DNA of 41,564 bases from Deinococcus aquaedulcis (GCF_019693445.1 NZ_JAHRBL010000020.1:1-41564), one strand, 5' to 3'; counted from the first letter of the stretch, positions 1 to 14,547 are shown. Program-made: numbers and translations. The notes: generated by a model not told the origin, from the sequence alone.

Positions 1-2
1 GC

Positions 3-98
<96 letters not shown>

Positions 99-153
99 AC
101 CTTCACCCAGACAGACCCTAGTGCCATTTGAGCAGTGTGAACGCCCGGCCACA

Positions 154-190
154 CAAACAAAAGCGGCCCCCCGATCTCTTGGAGAGCCGC
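154..190 (-). terminator. Rho-independent terminator of the tRNA-Gln unit
   Basis: On the minus strand a GCGGC/GCCGC stem, extended by weaker inner pairs and closing an AAGAGATC loop, is followed by TTTTGTTT. It starts 8 nt after the tRNA CCA end. Confidence 0.7.
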
Positions 191-197
191 GCTGTTC

Positions 198-271
198 TGG
201 CAGGGATACTAGGACTCGAACCTAGACAAACAGATCCAAAATCTGTTGTGCTGCCATTACACCATATCCCT
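198..271 (-). tRNA. tRNA-Gln (anticodon UUG)
   Basis: On the minus strand the 74-nt cloverleaf can be folded by eye. The acceptor stem is AGGGATA with TATCCCT. The anticodon arm is ACAGA-TTTTGGA-TCTGT, with TTG at the anticodon position. The T arm is CTAGG-TTCGAGT-CCTAG, the discriminator is G, and CCA is encoded at 198-200. UUG reads CAA/CAG glutamine codons. It has its own promoter (300-329) and terminator (154-190), so it appears to be a single-gene unit downstream of, but separate from, the helicase gene. Confidence 0.95.
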
Positions 272-299
272 ATGAAGTCGCCGTTTCTCGGCGGGCCCG

Positions 300-325
300 A
301 GTATAGCTTTGCCCCCCGGGGCGGG

Positions 326-329
<4 letters not shown>
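300..329 (-). promoter_or_regulatory. Promoter of tRNA-Gln
   Basis: On the minus strand: TTGACC (324-329), an 18-nt spacer, then TATACT (300-305). The -10 lies about 28 nt before the tRNA 5' end. The -35 overlaps the helicase stop codon (326-328). This is one of the few promoters here with a good -35. Confidence 0.7.
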
Positions 330-2974
<2,645 letters not shown>

Positions 2975-2981
2975 GGGGTTC

Positions 2982-2987
2982 AGTGTA
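2982..2987 (-). promoter_or_regulatory. -10 box for the leaderless helicase start
   Basis: TACACT on the minus strand, 7 nt before GTG 2974. This spacing recurs across the window and is what fixes the start. Confidence 0.6.
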
Positions 2988-3074
2988 GAGGGGGGGCAGT
3001 GGCGGGGAGGGGGGATTGGGTCACGGTGTGGGGGCTGGGGGGGGGTGCGGGTTTGGCGGGGGTTCTGGGTTTTG

Positions 3075-3637
3075 GGGGGCTGTTTGGGCGGGTTCGTTTG
3101 CCTGCGTTGCCCCACCCCCCCAGCCCCCCTACCCCGGAGGGGCAGGGGGGAGCGACGTTGGCACTGGGCAAGAGTTTTTACTGGAGTCGGCTGGGTTTCT
3201 CCATTCGTTGACGTGTCCGGCTTCGACGCCATCCTCCGCCCCAGCGCAATGGCCCGCGCGCTCCGCGCACGACGGCCTCGCCTGAACTCGGGCGGTGGAG
3301 GGGCAGGAAGGCTTGGTGCGGCCCAGAAGGTTCTACTTTGAACAGCAGCAAAGGCCATAGCTGCTTTTGCCTTTCAAAAGTAGAACCTCGCGCCCTAAGC
3401 GTCCCCACCCTTCACCCCTGCGGGGTGAGCAACGGAAGCCCTCGTGCGCGCAGCGCGCGGGCGTGAGGCGATGGGCGGAGAGGGGCCACGCGTACGGCGC
3501 GGGGCGAAGCCGGGCCGCCTCACACCGTCAGTCAACGTTTGCCGAGCGCAGCGGAAAACTCCCCCCTGCCCCTCCGGGGTAGGGGGGCTGGGGGGGTGGG
3601 GCAAAGGCAGGCAAACGAACTCGCCCAAACAACTCCC
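3075..3637. repeat. Large inverted-repeat region between helicase and nadM (no gene)
   Basis: This 0.67 kb intergenic stretch holds no convincing gene. Two arms of about 78 bp (3075-3152 and 3559-3637) are near-identical in inverted orientation. Each combines a GC palindrome (CCCCTCCGGGGTAGGGG type) with a tail containing GGCAGGCAAACGAACTCGCC. Inside are further inverted matches: CGTGCGCGCAGCGCGCG-type sequence near 3445 against 3250-3270, and a central hairpin (3329-3387). It resembles the dispersed small non-coding repeats of Deinococcus, perhaps two copies facing each other. What it does is unknown. Confidence 0.75.
3329..3387. repeat. Central hairpin of the inverted-repeat region
   Basis: Perfect 11-bp arms GGTTCTACTTT (3329-3339) and AAAGTAGAACC (3377-3387). 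They enclose related AGCAGCAAAGGC and GCTGCTTTTGCC segments that extend the pairing imperfectly. Confidence 0.75.
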
Positions 3638-3645
3638 CCTCTCCC

Positions 3646-4686
3646 CTACCCCCGCATCACAAAATGCTCAATGATCGCGTGATGGTCCTCAAAAAACTGC
3701 TCCGGCTGCCCCAGCGCCTCACTCAGCGGCACCCAGAGCGCCTCACTCGCGTCACTCCCCCCCGACAGGCGCGGCAACTGCCCAATCCCCAGATCAAAGT
3801 GAAAAGCGTGGGTCACCGTGCGCCCCCGCAGACTGCGGTCCGGGTAGTCAAAGACCGCCTGCGCCCGCAGCGCCGCCCCCAGGTCAATGCCAGGGCCCAG
3901 GCCGGTTTCCTCGTGAACCTCGCGCACACAGCAGGCCAACAGGGTTTCATCCTGCTCCAGAAAACCGCCGGGCATCGCCAGCCGCCCCCGCCCTGGCAGC
4001 CCACCCCGGCGCACCAGCAGCACGTGGCCGCTTTTCACGATCACCGCGTCGGTCGTCACGAAAATCGGCGGGTACGGCGCGTCCTGCCACGCGGCGCGGT
4101 ACTGCTTCAGATAGGCGTATTCGGCCTGTAATTCGCGGAACTCGGGTGTGGCGCGGAAGCGGTCCAGAAAGGCGTGCACGGCAGGCGGCACCATACCCTG
4201 CACGTCGGCCAGGCGGTCTTCAAAGTAGGCCTTGCGCACGTCGGTGGCGCTCAGGGGGCTCACCACATGGGTGGGAATGAACTCCCAGGCGGGAAAGGTG
4301 CGCAGGTAATAGCTGCTCTCGTCCTTGATATGCCCGATCAGGGCCACATCCGTGCTGCCCCGGGTGTGGGCATGCACGCCACTTTGCACCTCGGAGAGCC
4401 ACAGCGCCTCGTTGTAGAAGTAGTCGCGCACGTGCACGAACAGCACCCGGGTGCGGGGAATACCGGCGCCCTGCAGCATCGCCGCGATCAGCTCTTGGCG
4501 CTCGTCGGCCGTAAAGGGGTTTTTGATGTTGCGCGCTGCCCGCGCGCTGCCGATCACCACGATCAGCTTCTGCACGCTCTCCAGGGCTTCCAGCATCACC
4601 AGCAGGTGTGCCTGATGCGGCGGCTCGAACCGGCCAATGTACACGCCAAAGGTGCGCTTGCGCCGCGCGGGCGGGGGGGTCGCCAT
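3646..4686 (-). CDS. nadM: Bifunctional NMN adenylyltransferase / Nudix hydrolase (NadM-Nudix)
   Basis: 346 residues. The N-terminal half is an archaeal-type NadM nucleotidyltransferase: [10 protein letters not shown] is the H/TxGH nucleotide-binding signature, and [17 protein letters not shown] is the second conserved block. It would join NMN and ATP to form NAD. The C-terminal half carries a complete Nudix box with the pattern G-x5-E-x7-REV-x-EE-x-GL; in the Synechocystis homologue this domain hydrolyses ADP-ribose. The fusion therefore couples NAD synthesis to ADP-ribose clean-up, of interest where DNA damage drives NAD turnover. ATG 4686 follows TACCAT by 7 nt and is preferred to the in-frame ATGs at 4704 and 4695. 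It is divergent from the YbjN gene. Confidence 0.9.
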   Translation of the reverse strand: MATPPPARRKRTFGVYIGRFEPPHQAHLLVMLEALESVQKLIVVIGSARAARNIKNPFTADERQELIAAMLQGAGIPRTRVLFVHVRDYFYNEALWLSEVQSGVHAHTRGSTDVALIGHIKDESSYYLRTFPAWEFIPTHVVSPLSATDVRKAYFEDRLADVQGMVPPAVHAFLDRFRATPEFRELQAEYAYLKQYRAAWQDAPYPPIFVTTDAVIVKSGHVLLVRRGGLPGRGRLAMPGGFLEQDETLLACCVREVHEETGLGPGIDLGAALRAQAVFDYPDRSLRGRTVTHAFHFDLGIGQLPRLSGGSDASEALWVPLSEALGQPEQFFEDHHAIIEHFVMRG

Positions 4687-4693
4687 AATCCTC

Positions 4694-4699
4694 ATGGTA
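4694..4699 (-). promoter_or_regulatory. -10 box for nadM
   Basis: TACCAT on the minus strand, 7 nt before ATG 4686 (leaderless pattern). Confidence 0.5.
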
Positions 4700-4772
4700 T
4701 GCACCCCACTTCATGAGCAGCGTGAGTTCTTGACTCATTCTAAAGTCGCTCACATTTGCCGACCCGGCGTCG

Positions 4773-4778
4773 TACTGT
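4773..4778 (+). promoter_or_regulatory. -10 box for the YbjN-like gene
   Basis: TACTGT, 5 nt before ATG 4784. A TTGACT at 4730-4735 is too far upstream to be its -35. Confidence 0.5.
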
Positions 4779-4783
4779 AAGGC

Positions 4784-5272
4784 ATGACGAAAAAAATTCT
4801 GTCGGCGTCTGTCCTGCTCTCTGCTCTGTCCGGTGCCGCGCTGGCGGGCGGCGCTGCGGCGCCCATGGGCTCGCAGGTGCAGCCCGCCACCCCGGCGGCC
4901 ATGTCGGCGGCCCTGCGTGAAGCCGGCTATCGGGTCACCATGAACCCCGCCGACCCCGACAGCGACCCCAGCATGACCATCATGGCCGGCGACTACGAGG
5001 TCACGGTGTGGCTCAGTGGCTGCAAGGCCAACATGTGCAGCCGCGCCACCGCCAGCGTGTCGTGGGACTACAGCGACGACGAAGACAGCCTGGACACCGA
5101 ACTGGTGAACGACTGGAACAGCAACTACTACACCCAGGCCTACATCTACGAAGGCGCCTACTACCTGGATTCCACCATGCCCATCGCCGGGGGCTACACC
5201 AAGGCCGCCGTGAAAGCCTGGATGACCGAGTACCTGGGCGACGTGGCCGACTTCGAGATGGAACTGCCCTAA
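4784..5272 (+). CDS. Secreted YbjN-domain protein
   Basis: 162 residues. The first about 21 form a signal peptide (MTKKILSASVLLSALSGAALA), so the protein is exported. The rest matches the YbjN pattern: a short helix region (ALREAGYRVTMNP), then strands around YEVTVWLSGC and ATASVSWDYS, an acidic DDEDSLDTELVNDWN segment, and a final helix (AAVKAWMTEYL). YbjN folds resemble type III secretion chaperones; no enzyme activity is known. Two cysteines (in SGCKANMCS) could form a disulphide after export. Single-gene unit with its own -10 box and a strong terminator 20 nt downstream. Confidence 0.75.
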   Translation: MTKKILSASVLLSALSGAALAGGAAAPMGSQVQPATPAAMSAALREAGYRVTMNPADPDSDPSMTIMAGDYEVTVWLSGCKANMCSRATASVSWDYSDDEDSLDTELVNDWNSNYYTQAYIYEGAYYLDSTMPIAGGYTKAAVKAWMTEYLGDVADFEMELP

Positions 5273-5291
5273 GTCGTACTGCTTTTCCTGG

Positions 5292-5317
5292 CCCCCGCCC
5301 CCTGTAGCGGGGGTTTT
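5292..5317 (+). terminator. Rho-independent terminator after the YbjN-like gene
   Basis: 7-bp stem CCCCCGC/GCGGGGG (5292-5298 with 5307-5313), then TTTT. Confidence 0.8.
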
Positions 5318-5424
5318 GCCGTGGCCGCCCGGGCAACATGAAGAAAACCGCCGCGTCAGGTCAAGGCGGGCTTCTGGGCCTTCAGACCCAGCGCCTGGGG
5401 GCAGGGGCCCACACTGCAGGGGCA

Positions 5425-6312
5425 ATGGCAGACCTGAAGAATGTGGGCCAGGAGGTGGCCTCGGGCCTGAAAAGTGGCGCGGCGCGGGGTGCCCACGCCG
5501 TGACGGGGCGCGCCGCCCCCGCGCTGGACCTGCTGGCCCGGGTGGGCTACGCCAGCAAGGGCGTGGTGTACAGCACCATTGGCCTGCTGGCCCTGGGCGT
5601 GGCGCTGGGCCGGGGCGGCGCCACCACCGACATGCAGGGGGCGCTGCTGCGGCTGCAGGACATTCCTGCTGGCCGCCCGCTGCTGTGGCTGCTGGCCCTG
5701 GGCCTGCTGGGCTACGCCACGTGGCAGCTGATTCGCGCCCTGCTGGACCCGGAGCGGCAGGGCACCGGGCCCAAGGGGCTGGGCAAGCGCGGCGGGTACC
5801 TGCTCAGTGGCATCGCCAATACGGGCCTGGCCATCTTCTCGGCGCGGCTGGCGCTGCTGGGCGTCGCCACCCGCCAGCAGAACAGCGAGGACCGCGCCGC
5901 CGCCACCGTGCTGAACCTGCCCGCAGGCCGCCTGCTGCTGACCGCGATTGGCCTGCTGCTGCTGGGCGTGGCGGCCAATCAGCTGTACGTGGCCTACGGC
6001 GCCAAATTTATGAAGCGCATGGCCTTTCACGACATCAGCGAGCGGCTGTGCGGGGTGCTGGTCAAGATTGGGCAGGTGGGCATCACGGCGCGCGGGCTGC
6101 TGATGCTGGTGATTGGCAGCTTTGCCCTGCTGGCGGCGTGGCGGGGCCGCGCCCGTGAGGCCGTGGGCGTGTCCGAGGCCCTGACGTGGCTGCGCGACCA
6201 GCCGGCCGGCAACGTGCTGCTGGGCGCCGTGGCCCTGGGGACGCTGTGCTATGGCGTGTGGTGCGGGGTGCAGGCGCTGTACCGCCGCATTCGCGTGGAA
6301 GACGCAGCCTGA
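5425..6312 (+). CDS. DUF1206 integral membrane protein
   Basis: 295 residues from ATG 5425. Three similar units of two transmembrane helices each follow a short soluble N-terminus, the layout of DUF1206 proteins. The first unit has LARVGYASKGVVYSTIGLLAL. The second has GIANTGLAIFSARLALL and ends near LYVAYGAKFMKR. The third has LVKIGQVGITARGLLMLVIG and ends near LYRRIRVEDAA. Function is unknown. The frame extends upstream to ATG 5338, but that stretch follows closely on the terminator at 5292-5317 and adds sequence unlike the family start, so 5425 is preferred. A CACACT box lies 9 nt before it. Confidence 0.8.
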   Translation: MADLKNVGQEVASGLKSGAARGAHAVTGRAAPALDLLARVGYASKGVVYSTIGLLALGVALGRGGATTDMQGALLRLQDIPAGRPLLWLLALGLLGYATWQLIRALLDPERQGTGPKGLGKRGGYLLSGIANTGLAIFSARLALLGVATRQQNSEDRAAATVLNLPAGRLLLTAIGLLLLGVAANQLYVAYGAKFMKRMAFHDISERLCGVLVKIGQVGITARGLLMLVIGSFALLAAWRGRAREAVGVSEALTWLRDQPAGNVLLGAVALGTLCYGVWCGVQALYRRIRVEDAA

Positions 6313-6488
6313 GCGCGGCACCCAGAGCCACCCCGGGGGCTGATCCTTCACCACTCTGGGCCGAGCAGCGTCCGTGTCTGTCAGTGGCCGACGCTGTAAC
6401 AGCCGCCGTCTTTCCACGCCGCCGGCCCTGTCTGGTCGCGCTGGGCAGGGCCGCTGCCCCCCGCTGAAGGCCGTGGCACAATCCCCGC

Positions 6489-6896
6489 ATGACCGCTGCC
6501 CCGCCGCCTCCCAGCCGCCGTCAGGTGGCCCTGATCGCCCACGACAAGAAGAAACTGGAACTGGCTCTGTTCACCCTGGCCCACCGCGAGGTGCTGGGCC
6601 GCTTTCATCTGGTCGCCACCGGCACCACTGGCGGCCTGCTGGAAAAACAGACGGGCCTGACCATCGAACGGGTGCTGTCCGGGCCGCTGGGCGGCGACCA
6701 GCAGATCGGCGCGCGGCTGGCCCAGGACGAGGTGCTGGCGGTGTTCTTCTTCCGTGATCCCCTGACCGCCCAGCCCCACGAACCGGATGTCACGGCCCTG
6801 GTGCGCCTGTGCGACGTCCACGACGTGCCGCTGGCCACCAACCCCGCCAGCGCCGAGGCCCTGCTGGGGTGGCTGCGGGGCCAGCCCTCGTCCTGA
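6489..6896 (+). CDS. mgsA: Methylglyoxal synthase
   Basis: 135 residues, close to the usual 130-155. It converts dihydroxyacetone phosphate to methylglyoxal and phosphate, a bypass that frees phosphate when sugar phosphates build up. Family landmarks are visible: IAHDKKK near the N-terminus, ATGTTGGLL in the phosphate-binding loop, [12 protein letters not shown] with the catalytic aspartate, [15 protein letters not shown] with conserved histidine and aspartate, and the final [15 protein letters not shown] 6489 has CACAAT 6 nt upstream, suggesting a leaderless message. Cytoplasmic. It stands alone between DUF1206 and the PP2C gene. Confidence 0.92.
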   Translation: MTAAPPPPSRRQVALIAHDKKKLELALFTLAHREVLGRFHLVATGTTGGLLEKQTGLTIERVLSGPLGGDQQIGARLAQDEVLAVFFFRDPLTAQPHEPDVTALVRLCDVHDVPLATNPASAEALLGWLRGQPSS

Positions 6897-6993
6897 CAGC
6901 GCAGGCGCCGGGGTGAGGGGGCCCGCTCACCTTGCTCCAGCCCAGCCAGCCACCCTCTGCGCCCCCAGCGGGTGAAGGGGGAGGCGCGTGGCT

Positions 6994-6999
6994 TATATT
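6994..6999 (+). promoter_or_regulatory. -10 box for the PP2C gene
   Basis: TATATT, 6 nt before ATG 7006. It decides against the in-frame ATG at 6988, which lies upstream of the box. Confidence 0.6.
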
Positions 7000-7005
7000 G
7001 GTCTC

Positions 7006-8058
7006 ATGCGCGCCCCCGCGACGCCCTCTCTCACGTCGGGCCTTCTGACCGATGTGGGTCGTCAGCGCCAGGGCGGCGTGAACCAGGACGCGGCGCTGGC
7101 GCTGGACCTGCCGCAGGGCGGGCTGTACGCGGTGGCCGACGGCATGGGCGGGCACGCGGCGGGTGAACTGGCGGCCAACCTCGCGCTGGACGCCCTGAGT
7201 CAGGCGTATCTGGAGAGCCGGGGCACCCCCCCGGTGCGGCTGGCCAGCGCGGTGCAGGCGGCGAATATGGCGGTGCTGCGCCACGCGGTGGGCGAATACG
7301 TGGGCATGGGCACCACGCTGCTGGCCGCCCTGATTGACCGGGGCGCGGCGCTGCTGGCCCATGTGGGCGATTCGCGCGCCTACCTGCTGCGCGGCGGCGA
7401 ACTGCACCGCCTCACCGACGATCACTCCTGGGTGGCCGAACAGGTGCGCCAGGGCCTGATGACCGAGGATGAAGCGCGCGACCACCAGTGGCGCAGCGTG
7501 GTCAGCAACGCGCTGGGCGGCGAGGAGCGGGTGAGGCTGGAACTGTTCGGGCTGGCGGTGCAGGCTGGCGACCGCCTGCTGCTGTGCACCGATGGCCTGA
7601 GCGGCGTGGTGACCGACGACGTGCTGCTGCGGCTGCTCTCGCGGCCCCTGTCGCCCGAAGCCACAGCCCGTCTGCTGGTCAACGCCGCCAACGACGAGGG
7701 CGGCCCCGACAACATCACGGCGCTGATCGTGGATATTCACCGGAGCGGGCGCCTGCCGCCCTACACGCTACCCCCCCGGCGCGAGGACGGCCCGACGTAC
7801 GTGGACGCCCTGCTGAGCGCGCAGCGCGGCAACAGTCTGGTCACCTACCTGCTGCTGATGGTCGCGTATTTCACGCTGCTGGGCATCATGCTGGTCCCGG
7901 AAAGCCGCGTGCCCATCGGGTTGTCGGGCACAGTGCTGCTGCTGGCGATCATGGTGGGGCACCGCAGCGTGGGGCGCGCGCCGCCGCCGCTGGGGCCGCC
8001 CAGCGCGGTGCTGCCCGCCCGCGTGCCCGAACTGCCGGTGCGCGAGTCGCGGCCCTAG
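7006..8058 (+). CDS. PP2C-family serine/threonine protein phosphatase with C-terminal membrane segments
   Basis: 350 residues. The PP2C metal-binding motifs are in order: [52 protein letters not shown] and [11 protein letters not shown]. The aspartates that bind the two Mn/Mg ions are all present, so the enzyme should be active. After about residue 270 come two hydrophobic stretches ([17 protein letters not shown] and [13 protein letters not shown]), which would anchor the catalytic domain to the membrane facing the cytoplasm. Bacterial PP2Cs usually counteract Hanks-type kinases; no such kinase lies in this window. Confidence 0.9.
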   Translation: MRAPATPSLTSGLLTDVGRQRQGGVNQDAALALDLPQGGLYAVADGMGGHAAGELAANLALDALSQAYLESRGTPPVRLASAVQAANMAVLRHAVGEYVGMGTTLLAALIDRGAALLAHVGDSRAYLLRGGELHRLTDDHSWVAEQVRQGLMTEDEARDHQWRSVVSNALGGEERVRLELFGLAVQAGDRLLLCTDGLSGVVTDDVLLRLLSRPLSPEATARLLVNAANDEGGPDNITALIVDIHRSGRLPPYTLPPRREDGPTYVDALLSAQRGNSLVTYLLLMVAYFTLLGIMLVPESRVPIGLSGTVLLLAIMVGHRSVGRAPPPLGPPSAVLPARVPELPVRESRP

Positions 8059-8089
8059 GGCACGGGCGCGCCGGCAGGCCACCGCCCGG

Positions 8090-8095
8090 TATGCT
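8090..8095 (+). promoter_or_regulatory. -10 box for ridA
   Basis: TATGCT, 6 nt before ATG 8102. Confidence 0.55.
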
Positions 8096-8101
8096 CGGGG
8101 C

Positions 8102-8479
8102 ATGAAAGAGATTGTGCAGACGGACAGCGCCCCGGCGGCCATCGGGCCCTACAGCCAGGCCGTGACTTTCGGCAACCTCGTGGTGACCAGCGGCCAGATT
8201 CCGCTGACGCCTGTGGGCGAACTGGTGGCCGGCGGCATCACCGAGCAAACCGAACAGGTGATCGCCAACCTGAAAGCTGTGCTGGCCGCTGCCGGCACCG
8301 ATCTGGACCGGGTGGTGAAAACCACGGTGTTCCTGGCCGACATGAACGAGTTTGCCGCCATGAACGCGGTGTACGAGGCGCACTTCCGCGCGCCCTACCC
8401 CGCCCGCAGCACCGTGCAGGTGGCGAGGCTCCCGCGCGACGTGCGGGTGGAAATTGAGGTGCTGGCCGAGCGCCACTGA
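8102..8479 (+). CDS. ridA: RidA-family enamine/imine deaminase
   Basis: 125 residues, the usual family length. RidA hydrolyses reactive enamine/imine intermediates, such as 2-aminoacrylate released by PLP enzymes, to the keto acid and ammonia. The pattern is archetypal: [10 protein letters not shown] at the start, [55 protein letters not shown] and the end [21 protein letters not shown], including the arginine that binds the substrate carboxylate. Trimeric cytoplasmic protein in known cases. Own leaderless-type promoter 43 nt after the PP2C gene. Confidence 0.93.
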   Translation: MKEIVQTDSAPAAIGPYSQAVTFGNLVVTSGQIPLTPVGELVAGGITEQTEQVIANLKAVLAAAGTDLDRVVKTTVFLADMNEFAAMNAVYEAHFRAPYPARSTVQVARLPRDVRVEIEVLAERH

Positions 8480-8636
8480 GCTTCGGGGCAATGCTGTGGG
8501 GGCTGGCGCACACCGCGACCAGCCCCCGCTTGTTGGTAGAGGGGGCAGGCCTCTGGCCGATCAAACCCCCACCTCTCGCTCCCCTTTGTGCCTCGTGTCT
8601 CGACGGCCCCAGGCTGGCCGTGACATCCTGCAGCGA

Positions 8637-9509
8637 ATGGTTGTCCTGCCCATCCGCTTTGAGCGCAGTCCCCGTCTCCACGCCATGCTGAGCGAGGAGG
8701 CGCATCCTGTGGGCACGCGCGTGGTGGTGCAGGGCAAGCGCGGCCCGGAGGTGGCCACCGTGCGCGGCGAACCCCGCGAACCACTGGCCCAGGAACGCTA
8801 CGGCGCCGTGCTGCGCGCCGCCACGCCCGAGGACCTGAAGCGCTGGGAAGACCTGCACCGCGCGGGCGAGGACCTGAAATGGCTGCTGCGCGCCCGCGCC
8901 CGCCAGCGTGGCCTGCCGGTCAAGGTGGTGGCCGCAGAATTCACGCTGGACGAGAGCCTCGTGACGGTCAGCTACAGCGCCGACGAGCGCATTGAACTGA
9001 GCAGCCTGATTGGCGAGGTGCGCGCGCACACCCGCGCCCGCGTGAACTTTGCGGCGGTGGGCCCGCGCGAGCAGGCGCAGATGATCGGCACGCTGGGGGC
9101 CTGCGGGCGCGAGAACTGTTCGTCCACTCACCTGCAGGACTTTGCGCCCGTCAGCATTCGCATGGCGCGCGACCAGCAACTGCCGCTGAACCCGGAAAAG
9201 CTCTCGGGGCCCTGCGGGCGCCTGCTGTGCTGCCTGCAGTTCGAGCACACCCAGTACCTCGAACTCCTCAAGGACCTGCCGCGCAAGAACGCCAAGGTCT
9301 GCCACGAGGGCTCGGGGGCCTGTGGCAAGGTGACCAAGCTGCATCCCCTCAGCGGCACGGTGGACGTGGCGACCGATCAGGGCCTGCTGCAGAACGTGCC
9401 TGCCGCCGACCTGCGCCGCATGACCGACGCCGAGGTGCGCGCGCTGCCCGAAGGTGGACGCCCCCAGGGCCGGCCCGGCAAGGGCCCCCGCCCAGCGCCC
9501 AGCGAGTAA
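8637..9509 (+). CDS. PSP1/RicT (YaaT)-family regulatory protein
   Basis: 290 residues from ATG 8637. The PSP1 domain is recognised by the block [18 protein letters not shown], then [26 protein letters not shown]. The conserved cysteines in these segments are those that, in Bacillus RicT (YaaT) of the RicAFT complex, help hold a 4Fe-4S cluster. There the complex promotes RNase Y-dependent mRNA processing. Partner genes ricA/ricF are not visible here. The tail is basic and proline-rich ([17 protein letters not shown]). The frame is open upstream to 8454, but that overlaps ridA; 8637 gives a normal family N-terminus (MVVLPIRFE). Confidence 0.85.
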   Translation: MVVLPIRFERSPRLHAMLSEEAHPVGTRVVVQGKRGPEVATVRGEPREPLAQERYGAVLRAATPEDLKRWEDLHRAGEDLKWLLRARARQRGLPVKVVAAEFTLDESLVTVSYSADERIELSSLIGEVRAHTRARVNFAAVGPREQAQMIGTLGACGRENCSSTHLQDFAPVSIRMARDQQLPLNPEKLSGPCGRLLCCLQFEHTQYLELLKDLPRKNAKVCHEGSGACGKVTKLHPLSGTVDVATDQGLLQNVPAADLRRMTDAEVRALPEGGRPQGRPGKGPRPAPSE

Positions 9510-9625
9510 GGGTTCAGCCCCTGGCGCTGCGCCCGGCTGGCGGCCCCTGACCCCGCGTCCGCTGGGGCCGAACAGGAGCACGGCCGCACCCGCGCCGCAG
9601 CGGCCTGGACGCGTGGGGGGCGCAG

Positions 9626-9631
9626 TACACT
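9626..9631 (+). promoter_or_regulatory. -10 box for the M3 peptidase gene
   Basis: TACACT, 7 nt before ATG 9639. Confidence 0.6.
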
Positions 9632-9638
9632 CGCGGGC

Positions 9639-11357
<1,719 letters not shown>

Positions 11358-11370
11358 CCCCACACGAACA

Positions 11371-11404
11371 GGGCCCCCGGAACGTTCCAGGGGCCCTTCT
11401 TTTA
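11371..11404 (+). terminator. Rho-independent terminator after the M3 peptidase gene
   Basis: GGGCCCC...GGGGCCC stem with an inner GGAAC/GTTCC pairing, then TTCTTTT. It lies between convergent genes; the opposite strand has no T-run, so it serves mainly the plus strand. Confidence 0.8.
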
Positions 11405-11429
11405 GGCCATCAGCCTTCGGCCATCTGTC

Positions 11430-12530
<1,101 letters not shown>

Positions 12531-12702
12531 GACTGGCAGTGTGCCGGGCCCGCATGACGCCGTGCTGACGCCACCTGACGGGAACATTCACAGTTCAGCA
12601 GACGGTAAATGTCCTGGCCCCGGAGGCTGAGAATCCGCAGGAGTTGGTCAAGTTCAGTGGGGGTTGAGGTGGGCACAGCAGCGCCCCTGACCCGGCCGCC
12701 CC

Positions 12703-13257
12703 CTACGCCCGGCCGCCCCGGCTGTGGCCCTGGACCAGCGCGCGGGCGATCAAGTGCGGGGCACGCAGCGGTTCCGGCACCCGGCCAGTCACGGTGAAGG
12801 TGTGCAGGGCGGCCTCGGCCTGGGCCAGCGTCAGGCCCGCGCGCTGCACGTACACGCCGCCGCAGGGTTCCATCGGCCCGGCGGCCTCGATCAGCTGCCA
12901 CTTGCGCGCGCCGCCCGGCACCCGCGACAGCAGCGCCGCGCGAATTCGGTCCAGGTCGGGGGCTTTGCGGGCCACCACCAGCACGGGCAGGCCCGTGGCC
13001 GCGTGCAGCCCCGGCAGGTCCACCACGTTAAAGCCCGCCAGCGCAATGCCCTGCAGCAGCACCAACTGCAGATGTTCGGGCGACAGCGCCACCAGCCGCG
13101 CCAGTTCGGCGGTGCTGTTGCGCCCGTCGCGGCGCACGTGCCCGCGCACCACGGCGTGCAGGGTGGTGCGGGCGTACGCGGCGCCAATCACCGGCACGTT
13201 GCCCCGGTGGGCGCGGTCAAACGGCGCGTCGTCAAAGCCGATGGCGTGGGCGAACAC
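12703..13257 (-). CDS. DUF99 family protein
   Basis: 184 residues from GTG 13257. The start FAHAIGFDDAPF, the following VPVIGAAYAR, the central VLLQGIALAGFNVVDLPGLH and the segment GLPVLVVARKAPDL are the conserved blocks of DUF99, a family related to the nuclease-like endonuclease dU fold and first studied in archaea. Activity in bacteria is not established. GTG 13257 lies 7 nt after CATACT (13265-13270, minus strand), the leaderless pattern seen in its neighbours; the longer frame to ATG 13320 adds residues not typical of the family. No clear operon partner; the next gene upstream is divergent. Confidence 0.72.
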   Translation of the reverse strand: MFAHAIGFDDAPFDRAHRGNVPVIGAAYARTTLHAVVRGHVRRDGRNSTAELARLVALSPEHLQLVLLQGIALAGFNVVDLPGLHAATGLPVLVVARKAPDLDRIRAALLSRVPGGARKWQLIEAAGPMEPCGGVYVQRAGLTLAQAEAALHTFTVTGRVPEPLRAPHLIARALVQGHSRGGRA

Positions 13258-13300
13258 GCCGCGCAGTATGTCGCAGCCGCGCTCCTGACCGGGCAGCGAA

Positions 13301-13420
13301 GGGCCTCGCCTCTCCCCCATTCCACGGTTTCAGAAGAGCGCAGAAACCTTTCCATTCCCGGGGCGAGGCCCTGTTTTCGCTCCTCGCTTCGCGCGGTTGA
13401 TCCCTGGATCAACCGCGAGC
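13301..13420. repeat. Nested palindromes between DUF99 and GNAT genes
   Basis: No gene is seen from 13258 to 13507. GGGCCTCGCC (13301) pairs with GGCGAGGCCC (about 13362). GGTTTC and GAAACC flank 13328-13350. CGCGGTTGATCC and GGATCAACCGCG form a perfect 12-bp palindrome with a 2-nt loop (13392-13417). The last one recurs in variant form at 22396-22413. Confidence 0.65.
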
Positions 13421-13507
13421 AACTTAAAAAGCGAGACCGCCTTTGCCTACGCCCCCCTCCGCCATCCGGCGCATGTTCCTCTGACCGCCAGGGGTCACAC
13501 TGCCCCC

Positions 13508-14539
13508 ATGACCTCCGCGATGCCCCTGCCCGATCTGAACGCTGGCGCCTGGCCAGTGAGCCTCTTTGACCCGGCCCGCGCCACGCCCGAACAGAAACTG
13601 GCTGTGGGGCGCCTGCTGGCCGACAGCTTTGCCTACGCCAATCCCGAAGACCCGCCCCTGATTCCCGAACAGGAGGCCGTGGGCCTGAGCCACCAGTTGC
13701 CCACCGAACGCAAACACCACCTCGTGGTGTGGCAGGGCGCGCAGGCCCTGGCCTGGGGCTGCCTGGAATACGACACCGAACAGAACACCCACATGGCCCA
13801 TGCCCGGCTGGTCGTGGCCCCGCCGGCCCGCCGCCAGGGCCTGGGCCGCGCCCTGGGCGGGCAACTGCGTGACATGGCCGTGCAGGCCGGCCGCACCGTG
13901 CTGACCTTCGGCACCACCAGCCGCGCGCCCGCCGGCGAGGCCTTTGCGCAGGCCACGGGCGCCCAGGCCGCGCTGCCCATGCGCCAGAGCCGCCTGCCCC
14001 TCTCTGGGCTGGACCGCGACCTGCTGGCCCGCTGGCAGGGGCGCCCCGAAGGCGACCCTTACCGCCTGCACCTGTGGGCCACCGTGCCCGACGAGTACCT
14101 GGACCGCGCCGCCGACATGATGATGGTGATGAACACGGCCCCCAAGGGCGACCTGGAACAGGACGACTGGCGCATTACCCCCGAGATGATCCGCGCCTGG
14201 GACGCCATGATTGAGGAAGCAGGCGAGGTGCGCACCATGATGGCCATTGAAGACACCCGCACGGGCGCGCTGGACGCCTACAGCGAGATCTTCTGGACCC
14301 CGGAGCGCCAGGGCCCGGTGTTCCAGGGCGCCACCGCCGTGCGGCCGGGCGCGCGGGGCCAGGGCCTGGGCAAATGGGTCAAGGCCGCCATGCTGGAGCA
14401 CATCCTGGCCACCGTGCCGGGCGCGCGCTGGGTGCAGACCAACAACGCCCACGAAAACGCCGCCATGCTGGGCATCAACGTGACCCTGGGCTTTGCGCCG
14501 TGGTCCACCTTCACCGAGTGGCAACTGAAGTTGGCCTGA
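13508..14539 (+). CDS. Double-GNAT acetyltransferase-like protein
   Basis: 343 residues with two GNAT-type halves. The first has an acetyl-CoA loop [22 protein letters not shown] (about 100-120, R-x2-G-x-G/A pattern RRQGLG). The second has [21 protein letters not shown] (about 275-295, RGQGLG), followed by [22 protein letters not shown], the usual end of GNAT domains. The substrate is unknown. Such fused pairs often keep one active half; both CoA loops look intact here. The start is ATG 13508, 6 nt after CACACT; the open frame up to 13397 is repeat sequence. Confidence 0.82.
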   Translation: MTSAMPLPDLNAGAWPVSLFDPARATPEQKLAVGRLLADSFAYANPEDPPLIPEQEAVGLSHQLPTERKHHLVVWQGAQALAWGCLEYDTEQNTHMAHARLVVAPPARRQGLGRALGGQLRDMAVQAGRTVLTFGTTSRAPAGEAFAQATGAQAALPMRQSRLPLSGLDRDLLARWQGRPEGDPYRLHLWATVPDEYLDRAADMMMVMNTAPKGDLEQDDWRITPEMIRAWDAMIEEAGEVRTMMAIEDTRTGALDAYSEIFWTPERQGPVFQGATAVRPGARGQGLGKWVKAAMLEHILATVPGARWVQTNNAHENAAMLGINVTLGFAPWSTFTEWQLKLA

Positions 14540-14547
14540 GGACAGAC

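Noticed and set aside
2975..3358. N-terminal extension of the helicase up to 3358
   Set aside because: The extension is proline/arginine low-complexity sequence read from the repeat arm; the -10 box at 2982-2987 supports GTG 2974.
4730..4735. TTGACT as a -35 element for the YbjN-like gene
   Set aside because: It is 37 nt from the TACTGT box, too far for a normal promoter, and no better -10 fits at 16-18 nt.
5356..6417. Long open frame of 353 codons on the minus strand opposite the DUF1206 gene
   Set aside because: Such frames opposite GC-rich genes are common artefacts; the translation is low-complexity (Gln/His/Pro/Gly-rich) and the plus-strand product has clear family helices.
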